NCBI GenBank assembly: GCA_903813345.2
Contig: CAIIXF020000002.1
Location: 8,515,555-8,579,554, forward strand
Direction: 5' to 3'
Length of the DNA stretch: 64,000 nt
Source: Owenia fusiformis
Taxonomy: Eukaryota; Annelida; Polychaeta; Sabellida; Oweniidae
Part shown: positions 9,874 through 20,400 of the stretch, one piece after another
Position numbering within the stretch: position 1 is the stretch's first letter
How the letters are laid out: every line of letters starts with the position of its first letter
Position numbers and translations under genes: made by a program
The notes under the pieces: generated by a model
What the model saw: the letters and a program-made list of their open reading frames with translations, nothing else
Told to the model about the DNA's origin: nothing
The model's database searches: none

Positions 9874-10712
9874 ATGCTGCACATACAAACAACACCAATG
9901 ATTTATATGCCAGGTCATGGAGACGTTTGGTGCAATTTGGACAATCCATCAATATTCCGATTTGGCCTCTCCATCCAGCCCATCTAGCTATGTTTATAGC
10001 TCACCTAGCAGAGGAACATTATGCCCCCAGTTCAATAAGAACTTTCATTTCCGCAATTAGTTACGTACATAAGGTGAACGGTCAACATGACCCAGCTGCT
10101 CACTTCACAATTCAGCAGGGGTTAAAAGGTCTGGCTAAACAAGTTCCTCAGGCAACTAGAAGGGAACCTCTAACTGTCAATACGTTAAATATTTTGATAC
10201 AATCTTTATACAAACTGATACTTACAGAGGAAGAAGTGAGAGTTTTTCGAGTTATGTTTGTAGTAGCATTTTTTTCACTGTTAAGAATAGGCGAAATGAC
10301 AGGTTATGGTGACCATAATTTACTAATTAACAGTGTACAAGAGCTTTCTAGCAAATGTTTGGTACTTCGCTTTACTTCATACAAACATAGCAAGGAAGCA
10401 GTACGTGTAAGGATAAATCCTCTCCCAAGCAATATATTCTGTCCTGTTAGAGAATTGAAAAACTATTTAAAATTCAGAGGTTGGGACGACGGCCCATTAT
10501 TTAGATTAAAGCAAAAACCCATTCATCCATCGCACTTCAGAAACATATTTCAACAGGCAAAAGCACAAGCTAATCTTTCTACAACGAATATCAAACCTCA
10601 CAGTTTTCGAATAGGGGGTGCAATTTACTATGCACAAAACGGTTTGTCAGTTACACAAATAAAAATGATGGGAAGATGGGAATCATTTGCTTTCCTAAAG
10701 TATCTGAGATAA
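9870..10712 (+). CDS. Tyrosine recombinase (YR integrase) of the Ngaro element
   Basis: The 280-codon frame overlaps the RT stop (TGA 9871-9873) in the -1 frame. It opens with GTG and the first Met is residue 41, so frameshifting or reinitiation is likely. Catalytic residues of the YR family are complete: Arg139 in LLRIGEM, His244-x2-Arg247 in PHSFRIGG, Trp270 in GRWES (the His/Trp position) and nucleophile Tyr278 in LKYLR, three codons before the end. The N-terminal part fits a SAM-like core-binding domain (residues about 10-100). It would insert the circular cDNA by site-specific strand exchange, which explains the missing target duplication. Confidence 0.93.
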   Translation: MNAAHTNNTNDLYARSWRRLVQFGQSINIPIWPLHPAHLAMFIAHLAEEHYAPSSIRTFISAISYVHKVNGQHDPAAHFTIQQGLKGLAKQVPQATRREPLTVNTLNILIQSLYKLILTEEEVRVFRVMFVVAFFSLLRIGEMTGYGDHNLLINSVQELSSKCLVLRFTSYKHSKEAVRVRINPLPSNIFCPVRELKNYLKFRGWDDGPLFRLKQKPIHPSHFRNIFQQAKAQANLSTTNIKPHSFRIGGAIYYAQNGLSVTQIKMMGRWESFAFLKYLR

Positions 10713-11425
10713 GGGCAAAATACCATGTATGGTTACTTGCTATATTGCCTAACTCATGTAGTTTCAAAGGTTAAATGGTTCCATTCAAGAGTCCGGGGTT
10801 ATATATTATATTTACCTACCTAACCCTTCACAATTTTTAGATTAAATACAAAATATGAGTTTAGTACTGTATGTTTACCTTCTACATATTAATATTGTGC
10901 TGATTCAATAAGTATGTGTTTATTAGTGTTATGGTTACCTGCCTCGTCATAATGCATATGATTTTTAAATACTAGATGACATTTTTATAATTGTATAGTT
11001 ATAGACAAAGAACTACTTAGTTGCCAAATAGTTTTCTTTATGAAAACAAACCAAATGAGACACTTTCAAAATTGCGCTTTAGGCGCTGGTTCAACTGGAC
11101 CTTAATTGAAGTTTAAGTAGACAAATAAACAAAAAGGCAGTGGTTCGACTTGTAGGGAACAGCCCTATAAGACACCTTGGCCTTGTTTGTTGGTAGTCAT
11201 TTTAAGTTCATAGGGTTGACTTGTGAGGAACAGCCTCGTGAGACTCCTGTGTTTCTTATTTTGGCTATGGTAGTTCAAAGGGATTTTCTCTTGTGTAAAT
11301 AGTAAAGATTTGTTAAGCAAACTTGTGAAAACTTGCTATTTTTTATAAATATATGGAAAACTACATAGTATCTTGCTATTTTATGTTCTCTTTTTATGGC
11401 GGCACTTTGCTATGCAAAGTTATGG
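10713..11425 (+). other. Ngaro 3' non-coding region
   Basis: No ORF is seen between the recombinase and B1. A roughly 90-bp unit occurs in two diverged copies with 'ttcgacttgtagggaacagcc' at about 11143 and 'ttgacttgtgaggaacagcc' at about 11215. Several 'ggttacctgc/ggttacttgc' motifs lie near 10720-10940. Confidence 0.6.
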
Positions 11426-11629
11426 CACGAAATTAGCCTCCAAAAAAGATATTTAGATGATAATAGGAGTAATATTACGTATAATTATGATATAAAGTGA
11501 TATAATGTTATGCAATATTACGTAATATTACATAAACTATGTGTTTGAAGTAATTGAGCGACTCCTTACGGCCACACATGAAGTTAATATAAGTTAAGCA
11601 ATGAAAGAACTTTTAAGGGAAAATATAAA
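11426..11629 (+). repeat. Ngaro split direct repeat B1
   Basis: This 204-bp repeat begins CACGAAATTAGCC and ends GGGAAAATATAAA. It is repeated at 12034-12237 without visible difference. It abuts A2 directly, giving the B1-A2 junction expected of a circularised intermediate. Confidence 0.95.
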
Positions 11630-12006
11630 TAAATTATATAGCACTATATAATGTTTTATGTGGCCTTAAAGAGTACTCATTTACTTACGATACTATTGAG
11701 ATTCGTGTTCTTAAAGAGGACTGCTTGACACGTCCGACTAACACTATTTTGAGCACATTTCAGAACAGATGTATGAACCGGAAGTACTTCGCGAGACAAC
11801 ACGAGAGAAGACGAGAGGTATCGTTCTCCTGTCCCGCCATCTTTGATGATACACGTGAGATATCTTAAAGTGTGTTAACGTGTGTTTTACATTGAAAACC
11901 CCAAGTTGGTAAGTCACTTTACTCTCTTTTCCGTTCGACGGGTAGTTTTAGGAGCTAGTTGTCCCTTAGAGAGTAAGTAAGTACTTGTTGTGTATGAAAA
12001 TTTTGC
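11629..12006 (+). repeat. Ngaro split direct repeat A2 (internal copy of A1)
   Basis: This 378-bp copy of A1 starts at ATAAATTATATAGC and ends at TTTTGC. It is followed by a 27-bp pyrimidine-rich spacer (12007-12033) before B2, an unusual detail since A2 and B2 usually adjoin. Confidence 0.95.
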
Positions 12007-12033
12007 CCACCTCCTTCCCCTATCACCTGCCTT

Positions 12034-12237
12034 CACGAAATTAGCCTCCAAAAAAGATATTTAGATGATAATAGGAGTAATATTACGTATAATTATGATA
12101 TAAAGTGATATAATGTTATGCAATATTACGTAATATTACATAAACTATGTGTTTGAAGTAATTGAGCGACTCCTTACGGCCACACATGAAGTTAATATAA
12201 GTTAAGCAATGAAAGAACTTTTAAGGGAAAATATAAA
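12034..12237 (+). repeat. Ngaro split direct repeat B2 (3' terminus)
   Basis: This second copy of B1 forms the right end of the element. The last shared bases are GGGAAAATATAAA at 12237, where B1 and B2 diverge into A2 and flanking DNA respectively. Confidence 0.95.
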
Positions 12238-12859
12238 ATATTATAACTTTAACAAGAGAGTTCTATGGAAGCATCAAAATGACCTGAACCCCCTAATGTA
12301 ATGACATAATATCAACCTGCCCCGGATTTGTAGACGTATGTTGTACAAACTTAAACCGAACCGATGGCAGAAAAGCACTTTGAATCATGGGAATGAAGTA
12401 CTTCCTTTAATGAAAAACCGAACCAAGTAAAAACCGAATCTCGCGCAGATTGCCCGACTCAAGAAAGTAGAAACTTTCAAATTTTTTTTAAAAAAGTTCA
12501 TAGTAAAGTAACCTATTCATGTACAATATTCGAAACGAAAAGCCATAACAACCGATGACATTGCAAGAAACCGTATCCATGAAGACACTCAACAAGTTTT
12601 CTAAACTCACCAAGCTGCCATGCCGAAGCTATTGTCACTAATGCAACGAAATACAAATCATCCAGAGTTATTGCAGCCATTTTGACCTCGTTTTGAAATG
12701 GGTAGCCAAAAACATTTTATAACTAGATCTAATATAAAGATCACAAGAGGCAATACTTGAAAACAAGTATTTTTGATTCTTTGGCTAGGGTGAAATGAAA
12801 TCCGAATTCTAGTCTCTAAAGATGACAGATACATATATAAGTATACATCTTCATGGTAT

Positions 12860-12998
12860 TCAGGGGTTTCATTAGCAGAAGGCAACGGGCGATTTTCACC
12901 GGTTGTTTTCACAGAATCGGCTGTTGTTTTTAGGGACTTTTTTAACTTTTCCATGTTATGATTTCCATTAATTCTGCCTGTTGTTTTCATTTATTTAG
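12860..12998. mobile_element. Truncated copy of a GGGTTTCATTAGCAG-type miniature element
   Basis: This matches the repeat at about 41738-41912: 'tttcattagcag', 'cgattttcac..gttgttttcaca', 'tttaacttttcca', 'gttttcatttatttagcctg'. The copy near 41.7 kb has an inverted terminus GAAACCCCTGG; the right terminus is missing here. The 110-aa minus-strand frame across it is not regarded as a gene. Confidence 0.6.
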
Positions 12999-14529
12999 CC
13001 TGGTATTACTATCACTCACTTGGAGTAGGATATAAGATGAATACAAAATACAGGGTGGGCCAAAGAAGTGTAAATGTCTGTTTGGAATGTATTACTATAC
13101 TGAAAGCCAGTGCAAATGTGAAAGGGTCATCCAAGTATCAGATGAAAGAAACAAAATTTCTTCTTCAAGAGAACTAAAATTAGGTACATTTTGTATATAA
13201 ATGACAAAAATATAATTTCAGATAATATCATATTTTTTATTATTGAATGTGTATCATACAATTCATACATGAACACGTCAGGTTTACATGACAATATGTA
13301 TAATAGTACTATATATAGTATTCTTTAGTTCTGTATAATATAAAATATATACTACAATAAAACTATTGAGATGATTCTGTACACATTAATCTCTCACTCA
13401 TTTAATGACCCATGGGTCTTAAATTGAAAATGCTTTCAAAACAAGGCCTATCTGTTTTCATTATTATAATGAAAATCCAAAAATGCACAGTTGACCTGTT
13501 ATTAAAGCTATTTTTAAAATAACCCCATGGGGCTTTATTCAGAGGCAAAACATAAAAGAAGGTACTATTCCCATTTAAAAGCTAAATCTGTTATTCTGAT
13601 CCTAAATCTAAAATAACCATGGTGTGTTGATAAATTATAATGATTTGTAACTTGAAACATGAAAAAACTTTACTTTAGTAATGGTATAATTCAATGTCTT
13701 TTCTCCCATCAGAAATTAATTAATTGAGAATGAATCAAAAAAGACAACGCAGTGTGAACTTTACATATCATTATAAATTGGGGTAATTTTGGATTAGACT
13801 TACATATACTGCTTTTTAAAATGTGCCCATGGTCCACCGCCTCTTTAAATGCCCATGGTCTACTGCCATTTTAAATGCCCATATTAGATATCTAGATTTA
13901 TTAGGAAAGTAACTCTTGACTTGAGGATACCCCATTACTTAAAGGTATCCGCATTCGATGATCCCAAATACAATCAACATTTTAATTTGACAATATCAAA
14001 ATATACAATATAGCGAAGCCTAATCGTTAGGATACAAGTACCTTTAAACAAGGTACCGAAACTCAACAATTCCTTAATTGATTAAAGTATCAACAACTCA
14101 ATTAGACAATGTAAAAAATTAACAATCTAATTTGACAATGTCAAAATATACAATTATGAAGAAACTCTCTTTGACACAATTTAAGTTGAATCTCCCTTTA
14201 AATCTGTATTCAGATTCCAAATATTAAGTGTATTACCCTCAGTAGGATAAATTTATAAGTGCATAAGTCCATTGTTATCTAGCTATAGTGTCATTATTTC
14301 CATAGTTACAACAACAGACTTATGATTTTAAACTTAAAAAACTATTGTACATAACTAGAAAAACTAAAATAAAAAAAGGAATTCACCTTCAATTTATCGA
14401 TGTTGTTTCAAAACAAAACTAGTCACATTCAGATGGATCCCCCTCAAATGCTTACTATAAAGAACTAACAAAACTTAACAGGCAGTTACCCCCCCCCCCA
14501 AGAAAAACAAGAAAAAAAATCCCCTCCTC

Positions 14530-14965
14530 AAAATGTAATAAAATAAGTTTGTGCACAAATATCAACAATGTAATACTGACCTTATATAAATACAGGTATA
14601 ACTGTAAAATTTGAATTCAAATAATCTTGCAAAAAAGTCAATGCATCCTGTTACACATATTGTAAAACAAGACATTTTGCTTGTCATTATCTCAAATAAT
14701 GACAATTTGACAATACATGTGAGTCAAGCAAGTTAATCAATAAAAATATAATTCATCGCATCCTCCAAACGCAGGGATACACACATTATCCAAACTGGGA
14801 AGAAGGAAGGAACGGAGATGAGTTGATGGTGTCTGAAGCCCTGCATTCGGAGGATGAATTCACACAATGTTGCAAAAAGTCAATGTACTATCTAGTATCT
14901 TTTAACATATATTGTAAAATAACAAGAAATTTTGCTTGCTTATCTCAAAAGATGACAATTAAAAA
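14530..14965. repeat. Local duplication interrupted by a miniature element
   Basis: The sequence 'gcaaaaaagtcaatg...attgtaaaacaa...tttgcttg..tctcaaa..atgacaatt' at about 14629-14710 recurs at about 14872-14962. Between the copies is a small inverted-repeat element with ends CATCCTCCAAACGCAGGG (about 14759) and CCCTGCATTCGGAGGATG (ending about 14856). A relative of that element is at about 41078-41157 (CATCCTCCGCCTGCAGGGC). Confidence 0.65.
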
Positions 14966-15152
14966 TTACCAAATCTTGAGTGTTGCCAATAGCAATGCAA
15001 AAAATAGTGGTCTATTGAAAGCCCATGGTTGAATAGACCAGTCTCTAGACCCTACCAATAAATTCTGTCCTTTTGGCCAACCCAAAGAAATTAGGGTAAA
15101 TTAATTAAATGATGATGTCATACATGGCAGTAGCAATGCTTGACAAGGCTTT

Positions 15153-15281
15153 AACATGACAAATGTCACCACCTTGTAAGTTCTGCAAATTGTTACAGAT
15201 GCCAAACTCCAAACGCAAACACCGTCCAGAAAAAAGTTGGAGACTGTAACAATGTGTCACCACTTATGGTGACATAAAAAA
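15153..15281. mobile_element. GTGACA-family miniature element, copy 1
   Basis: The element carries 'atgtcaccacc' at the left, 'ttgttacagatgcc' in the middle and 'acaatgtgtcaccacttatggtgacata' at the right. The same organisation occurs at about 21.9 kb, 27.0 kb, 30.6 kb, 47.1 kb, 55.9-57.8 kb and 61.1 kb. Inverted ends TGTCACCA/TGGTGACA suggest a DNA-transposon-derived MITE. Confidence 0.75.
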
Positions 15282-16189
15282 TTGGTCAAAAGACTGCCCT
15301 AAATCTTTAAGTATGACATCAGGACAGATAGATGGTACGATTTACAAGATTGGTCTATTAAAATAAGCTGAAAATAAGTGCAAAATTTCTTGTTTTACAG
15401 TTGTACTGTAATACATACTGGCCATATTCGAGTCACAGAGAACAGATAAGTTATATGACTGTGGTCTTAAAAACATTTCTTTCACTTACAAAGTCAAAGT
15501 TTTCACAATAAGGAGATATATTATCCTTATATCAAGGATAATTATATCAATTTCTCAATAGTTATACACATTTAAAAATTATTTTTCAATCTCCCTATTA
15601 TGGACCCTTTAAATGAGGGACATCCTAAATGTGTCAGATTCCCCTTTCACTAATTCACAAGAGGGCGCCACTGACAATACTGCAAATCAATGATTATTAA
15701 ACAAAAATATTAAACTCATTCTACGACTTAGTAATGTAGTCAATTAAACATCATTATTCTTTGCCCACAATATTTCTCTTAGGCCCATTTTATATCTACT
15801 GTACATATAATTTAATCAATTGAAAACAAGATTTTTGTGGCGTCCGGCCTGTAGCCAGCTTTGGCTAATTTTAAAAAAAATTCCAGGGGGGCACTTTTGA
15901 CAATTTTGCTTCAAAAATGACTATGGGCTCACCTCCCCAGAACCCAAGATGCCCATATGCTCATCGGCACACAATGACAGCATACAGCTATATAGCCCTT
16001 TATCAAAGTGCCATAGGACAAGGAGACAGTATTTAAGCCATTTATTTCAACAAAATAGGCAGGTTAGCACTTAAGAATAAAAATATAAAGGACAAAAGTT
16101 GTAATTTTCTGGGAGTCAAAACATTACACATTCACATTCTCCAAAAACATGTATTTCTCGAACATATACATGAAAGAAATATATTGGTA

Positions 16190-16385
16190 GGTAGGCCCGT
16201 AGCCAGGATTTGCCAAGGGGGTTCACTTTTTAGAAAATTCACATGGGGAGCTCAATATAGACAACTTTGGCCATAATCACTTGAAAAGTCATCATAATGG
16301 TAAAAAAGTGCATGATTTTGAAAGAATTTTTGGCCAGGGGGTTTTGCTTGACCCCAAACCCCCCCTGTCTATGGGCCTGGGTAGG
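16190..16385. mobile_element. CAGGCCCGTAGCCAGG-family miniature element
   Basis: It begins GCCCGTAGCCAGGATTTGCC, contains 'gaaaattcacatgggg', 'catgattttgaaagaat' and 'ggccaggggg', and ends CTATGGGCCTGG. The flanks share GGTAG, consistent with a 5-bp target duplication. A diverged, truncated relative lies at about 15842-15960. Confidence 0.7.
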
Positions 16386-17014
16386 AGTGATCTCAACAGC
16401 ATTCAAGCGGCTGGGTCCTACAGCTTGTCAAAAATTCTTTAATTACATGCTACCATATTGAACATTTGTTTGCAACTTTGCACTCTGTCAAGATGTTGCA
16501 ACATTAATTTCACCCAAAACTGGTAAAATTAAAAAAAGGGATTTAGCACATTGTTGCAAAAATGATGTGGGAAGATCACTGAACAATATGGTCAATACTT
16601 TCGATGCAAGGATTTTCCAAGATCCACTTTTCATCCACTTTAACAATTTTGTCTGTTGACTAAAAGTTGATTGAATCTTCTGAATATAGATCCCATTTTC
16701 TCTTTAAGGAGATAAATAGCATTCTCCTGATCCAGTTTTATGTCTATCAGTCACATTATCCAATTTCATTGTATTTACAATTTCTCGATCATTCCTACTT
16801 TTCAGTATGATCTTATTGAGACATTTCACAAGTGCTGCTTATATGAGGATCGATATAATATTTGACAGCTATGGTGAGGAGCTATATTTTTAAATCCTGA
16901 TATTATTGGACATAACACATGATGATTTGATTTCATAAGCAAGGCAGGGACTTCATATGTGCAGAATTATAAATGCGTAAGAGTATTTGACAGTAACATT
17001 GAATTTTATTCCAT

Positions 17015-17430
17015 TCATTCCGTTTTAATCTCTTGTTTAGTGAACTCCTTATTCACATTGCCTTGAATATTTTCCTGTTTCATGTCATCCGCATCATTAA
17101 CCGTCCCTCTTGTCGGACTATCATCCTTATATGGAGAAACTGGTGGGGACCCCTGGTGGTCATTTTCAGAACTAAGCATGGAATCGTCTAAACTGTCTCT
17201 TGTATTCCAGGTTCCAGAGACGGATCCACCTTTTTCTTTTTTTTCTTTCATTCGACGATTTTGGAACCAAATTTTAATCTGAAGCTCATTGAGCCCGAGC
17301 AATAAAGCAAGTTCGTGTCTCCTCGGCCGATTTATGTAACGATTTATTAAAAATTCCTGTTCGAGTTGGTAAATTTGAGCATTACTGTAGGCTGTCCGAT
17401 TGCGACTTTTGCCAATCCTCGGCAATGAAT
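17015..17430 (-). CDS. Homeobox gene coding exon 4 (homeodomain and C-terminus)
   Basis: Acceptor TTTTCCAG|ATTCATTG, stop TGA at 17017-17015. It contains the whole 60-aa homeodomain uninterrupted. An intron just upstream of the homeodomain, separating it from the N-terminal part, is common in Hox-type genes. Confidence 0.97.
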
Positions 17431-20400
17431 CTGGAAAATAAAATCATGCCTGCATTTTTTCAGTTATTCATTTTTTAAATTTTTTTTTTAATTTACATTT
17501 AAATTTGTTCATATTATAGGGATATCTTGTGCAGATTTCTATTTACAAGTAGTCTTAACAAAAAATGCCCTTGACACTTCAACGCATTGAATTTAAATAC
17601 TAAAACAATTTATAGCCATTGCAAAGGTGTGATTAGTGACTATTTATGTCAACTTTACATCGTGATTTCACTGTTCACTGTTTCACTGTTAAGGTTTACC
17701 CCCAGATGCATAATACAGAGGTGCATATAGGAGGAAGGGCATGGCTAGGGATGCAAGATTATGAACATGGGTTGAAGGTTGTAGGATGCAAAGTTCTCGC
17801 AAGGGGGCAATGTTGTTCCTAAGGATGCAATGATGTGTTTAGGGGTACAATGATGTGCTTTAGAGTGCAACAATATACCTAGGAGTGAAATAATTGTCTA
17901 GGGGCACAATGACCTGGCTACGGCTAGGGGCACAATGAAATGGCTACGGCTAGGGGCACACTGACATGGCTACGGCTAGGGGCACAATGATGTGCTTTAG
18001 GGTGCAATGATTGTCTTGAGGTGTAATGCTGTGCAAATACAATTGCAAGCTTACACTTACCTGAGTCAGCATTGAAATTGTTAAAGTTGTTGCCACTGGC
18101 AACATTAGCACTGTTGTTGTTGCTATGGTTACCATATAAGCCATATATAGAGGGTGTCCCGGGCCAGCCAACATCTGCTGGTGGCTTATGGGTTGTCAGT
18201 CCATTGTGAAGAACAGCTCGAGTATGGGGGTAAAGTGGTCTAGGGGGTTGCGGGTCTTCCTGTGTAATATCTGGAAAATGATAGAAATTATGTAAACAGT
18301 TCAGATATCATGGATACGTGGGTTCAGTGATTCTATTTGTAGCTTGCCTGTGGCCTTTGAAATGATGATTTATGGTCAACTTACAGGCCCGCAGCCAGGA
18401 TTTGCCAAGGGGGAGTTCACTTTTTAAAAATTTCAGGGGGGGTCACTTGTGACAATTTTGGTCAAAAAATGGCCAACATCAATTAAAAAAGTGCTCAGAA
18501 TGGTGAAAAAACTGCATGATTTTGAAAGGCTGGGTAGGGGAGGGGTCAAACCCATCGAACCCCCCCCCCTGGCTACAGGCCTGACTTAGGAAGAATGCCA
18601 TAGAGAAAATTGTGTTTAAGGGTTTAAGACTGGAAATGAACAATAAAAATACCATATTTTCTGAGAAGAACTCCAAAATAAAATGTGTCATAAAATTGCT
18701 CAGGGTTTATATTAAAGCGTGCCGATACAGTTTGTTACAGGTTGTTATACTTTAAAGTTTGAGAATTAGGGATGGAGTCTAAAATAGCAACAACAGCTCT
18801 AGAAGAATGACCCTGAAGTCCTGAGCCTGTAGTAGTAATTACTACACTCTAGCTAAGATAGGTCATTTTACAGCTGAAAAGATCTTTAACCTCTTGACTA
18901 CCTGGAGTGACGAGATTTCTCGTCACCTAAGAAATGACCTTGAAACCCAGAGTGATGAGAAAATCCGTCACAAAAATTTTTCGCTAAAATTGCTCTTATT
19001 TGAGCAATTTTCATCAAATTTACACAAAATTTGTTTTAAAAGGTGTAGAAATGATCTCTGCCGTCTAATTTTACTAAGTTGAGTATCTGAAATTGTATGT
19101 ATGCAGCATAATGTCAAAAGGTTGCAAAAATGAAAAAAATCTCTGGTTTCAACAGATTTTAGAGCCTGGGATTCAAGAGGTTAAATGGCTCTCGAAGTAG
19201 TTGGCCTGACTCATAAATGTTTTTGGGAATATGTAAGTGTAAGTGCCAACTGGACAGTACCAAAATGGTTACAGAACACACAGAACACAGGATGAAAAAG
19301 ATCTAATAATACACCAGTCAAAATGAATACAAATCCCAAAGATTATCCCAAGAAATCATCCCATCTTCGACTTCCAGATAATGTGGGACAGAGAAAATTC
19401 AATCTCAAAGTTCATAAGCATATCAGGGGATCAATATAAATGGTATGCCTCTGATTCGGTAGCTGTATATTGACTCGAGTGACCGATCTGATTGAATAAG
19501 AGCTGATCTCTTAATCAAAGAGAGTAGATGAATCTCTCTTTTAAGGAGCAAAAGGGTATCAAATAATTAACATTATCACATCTTAACAAAAGTGGTTAAA
19601 ACTGCATTTGTACTCTGATAATTGAATTCTTAGATCTCGCCATAAAATTCCAAATTTGAGTAGAAAACTTGAACTTTGCTCTCCAGGCGCTAATTACTAT
19701 TTGAAATTCAAAGAATTTTGAAGTGCAAATAAGTTAATAACAATTGTAAACATCGGGAATTAACCTCAATTGTTAGATTATAATAGAACTGTATGTTAAA
19801 GGAAGATGAAATACTTTTACATTAGAGTGGTTAAGTTCTACACATAATGTAGAAATTGAACCCTTAATGATATGTGTGCATGTGTAAAGGACATTTTCTG
19901 TTGCTACATGAATATTTTGGTTTATCTTTTGGATAGTTATGTTTAAAATCAAATTTTACTTACCTTACTTATACATTACAAAGCTACAACATCTATTTAA
20001 TGGATCATTAATATTAATCATCAAAATTGTATTCAGAGCCCAATTTACTAGAATCTGACACTCAGTGTGCCCAAAAATCTCCCCAGGAGTTCTCAAACTC
20101 TCAGTTTTTGAGAATCTTCCAGGAGTCCAAAATGCCCTTCTGGTATCAAAAAAGCCTTCTTGGTGTCTAAAATGCCCTCCTGGTATCATAAAGCCCCCTT
20201 GGGATCCAAAATGCCTTCCTGGTATCTAAAATGCCTCCCTGGTATTCAAAATGCCCTCCTGGTATTCAAAATGCCCTCTTGGTACCCTCAAATACCCTCC
20301 TGGTATCCAAAGGCCCAACTCACCATTAGTATGTCCACAAACACCCTCCTGGTATCCAAAATGCCTCCCTGGTATTCAAAATGCCCTCCTGGTATTCAAA

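Larger units (their letters stand above)
3735..12237 (+). mobile_element. Ngaro-type (DIRS order) tyrosine-recombinase retrotransposon, apparently complete
   Basis: An 8.5-kb element is bounded by split direct repeats in the order A1 (3735-4112), ORFs, B1 (11426-11629), A2 (11629-12006), B2 (12034-12237). This layout, with a YR integrase rather than a DDE integrase and no target-site duplication, is diagnostic of the Ngaro group. It encodes an SGNH hydrolase ORF, a Gag-like protein, RT-RNase H and a tyrosine recombinase, all without internal stops. By reading the two pairs side by side, A1 equals A2 and B1 equals B2, so the insertion is probably recent. The right flank resumes with ordinary AT-rich DNA and no flanking duplication is visible. 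Whether the element is active is an inference. Confidence 0.95.
12238..17014. other. Intergenic, repeat fragments; no gene seen
   Basis: No exon with conserved coding was found. The stretch includes fragments of several dispersed repeat families (listed separately), a C-run near 14488 and short duplications such as 'tgcccatggtctactgcc' at 13824-13880. The 3' untranslated region of the minus-strand homeobox gene must lie in its right part; a TTTATT (AATAAA on the minus strand) at 17005-17010 is only a few bases past the stop codon. Confidence 0.6.

Noticed and set aside
3735-12237. LTR retrotransposon (Gypsy/Copia) or endogenous retrovirus
   Set aside because: No DDE integrase, protease or envelope; repeats are split rather than terminal LTRs and the integrase is a tyrosine recombinase.
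12658-12990. 110-codon minus-strand frame
   Set aside because: Half of it is a dispersed repeat also found at 41.74 kb; no splice or homology support.
17015-17430. Assignment to a specific Hox paralogue such as Hox3 or Evx
   Set aside because: The homeodomain shares residues with several families but lacks diagnostic combinations, so naming it would be guesswork.
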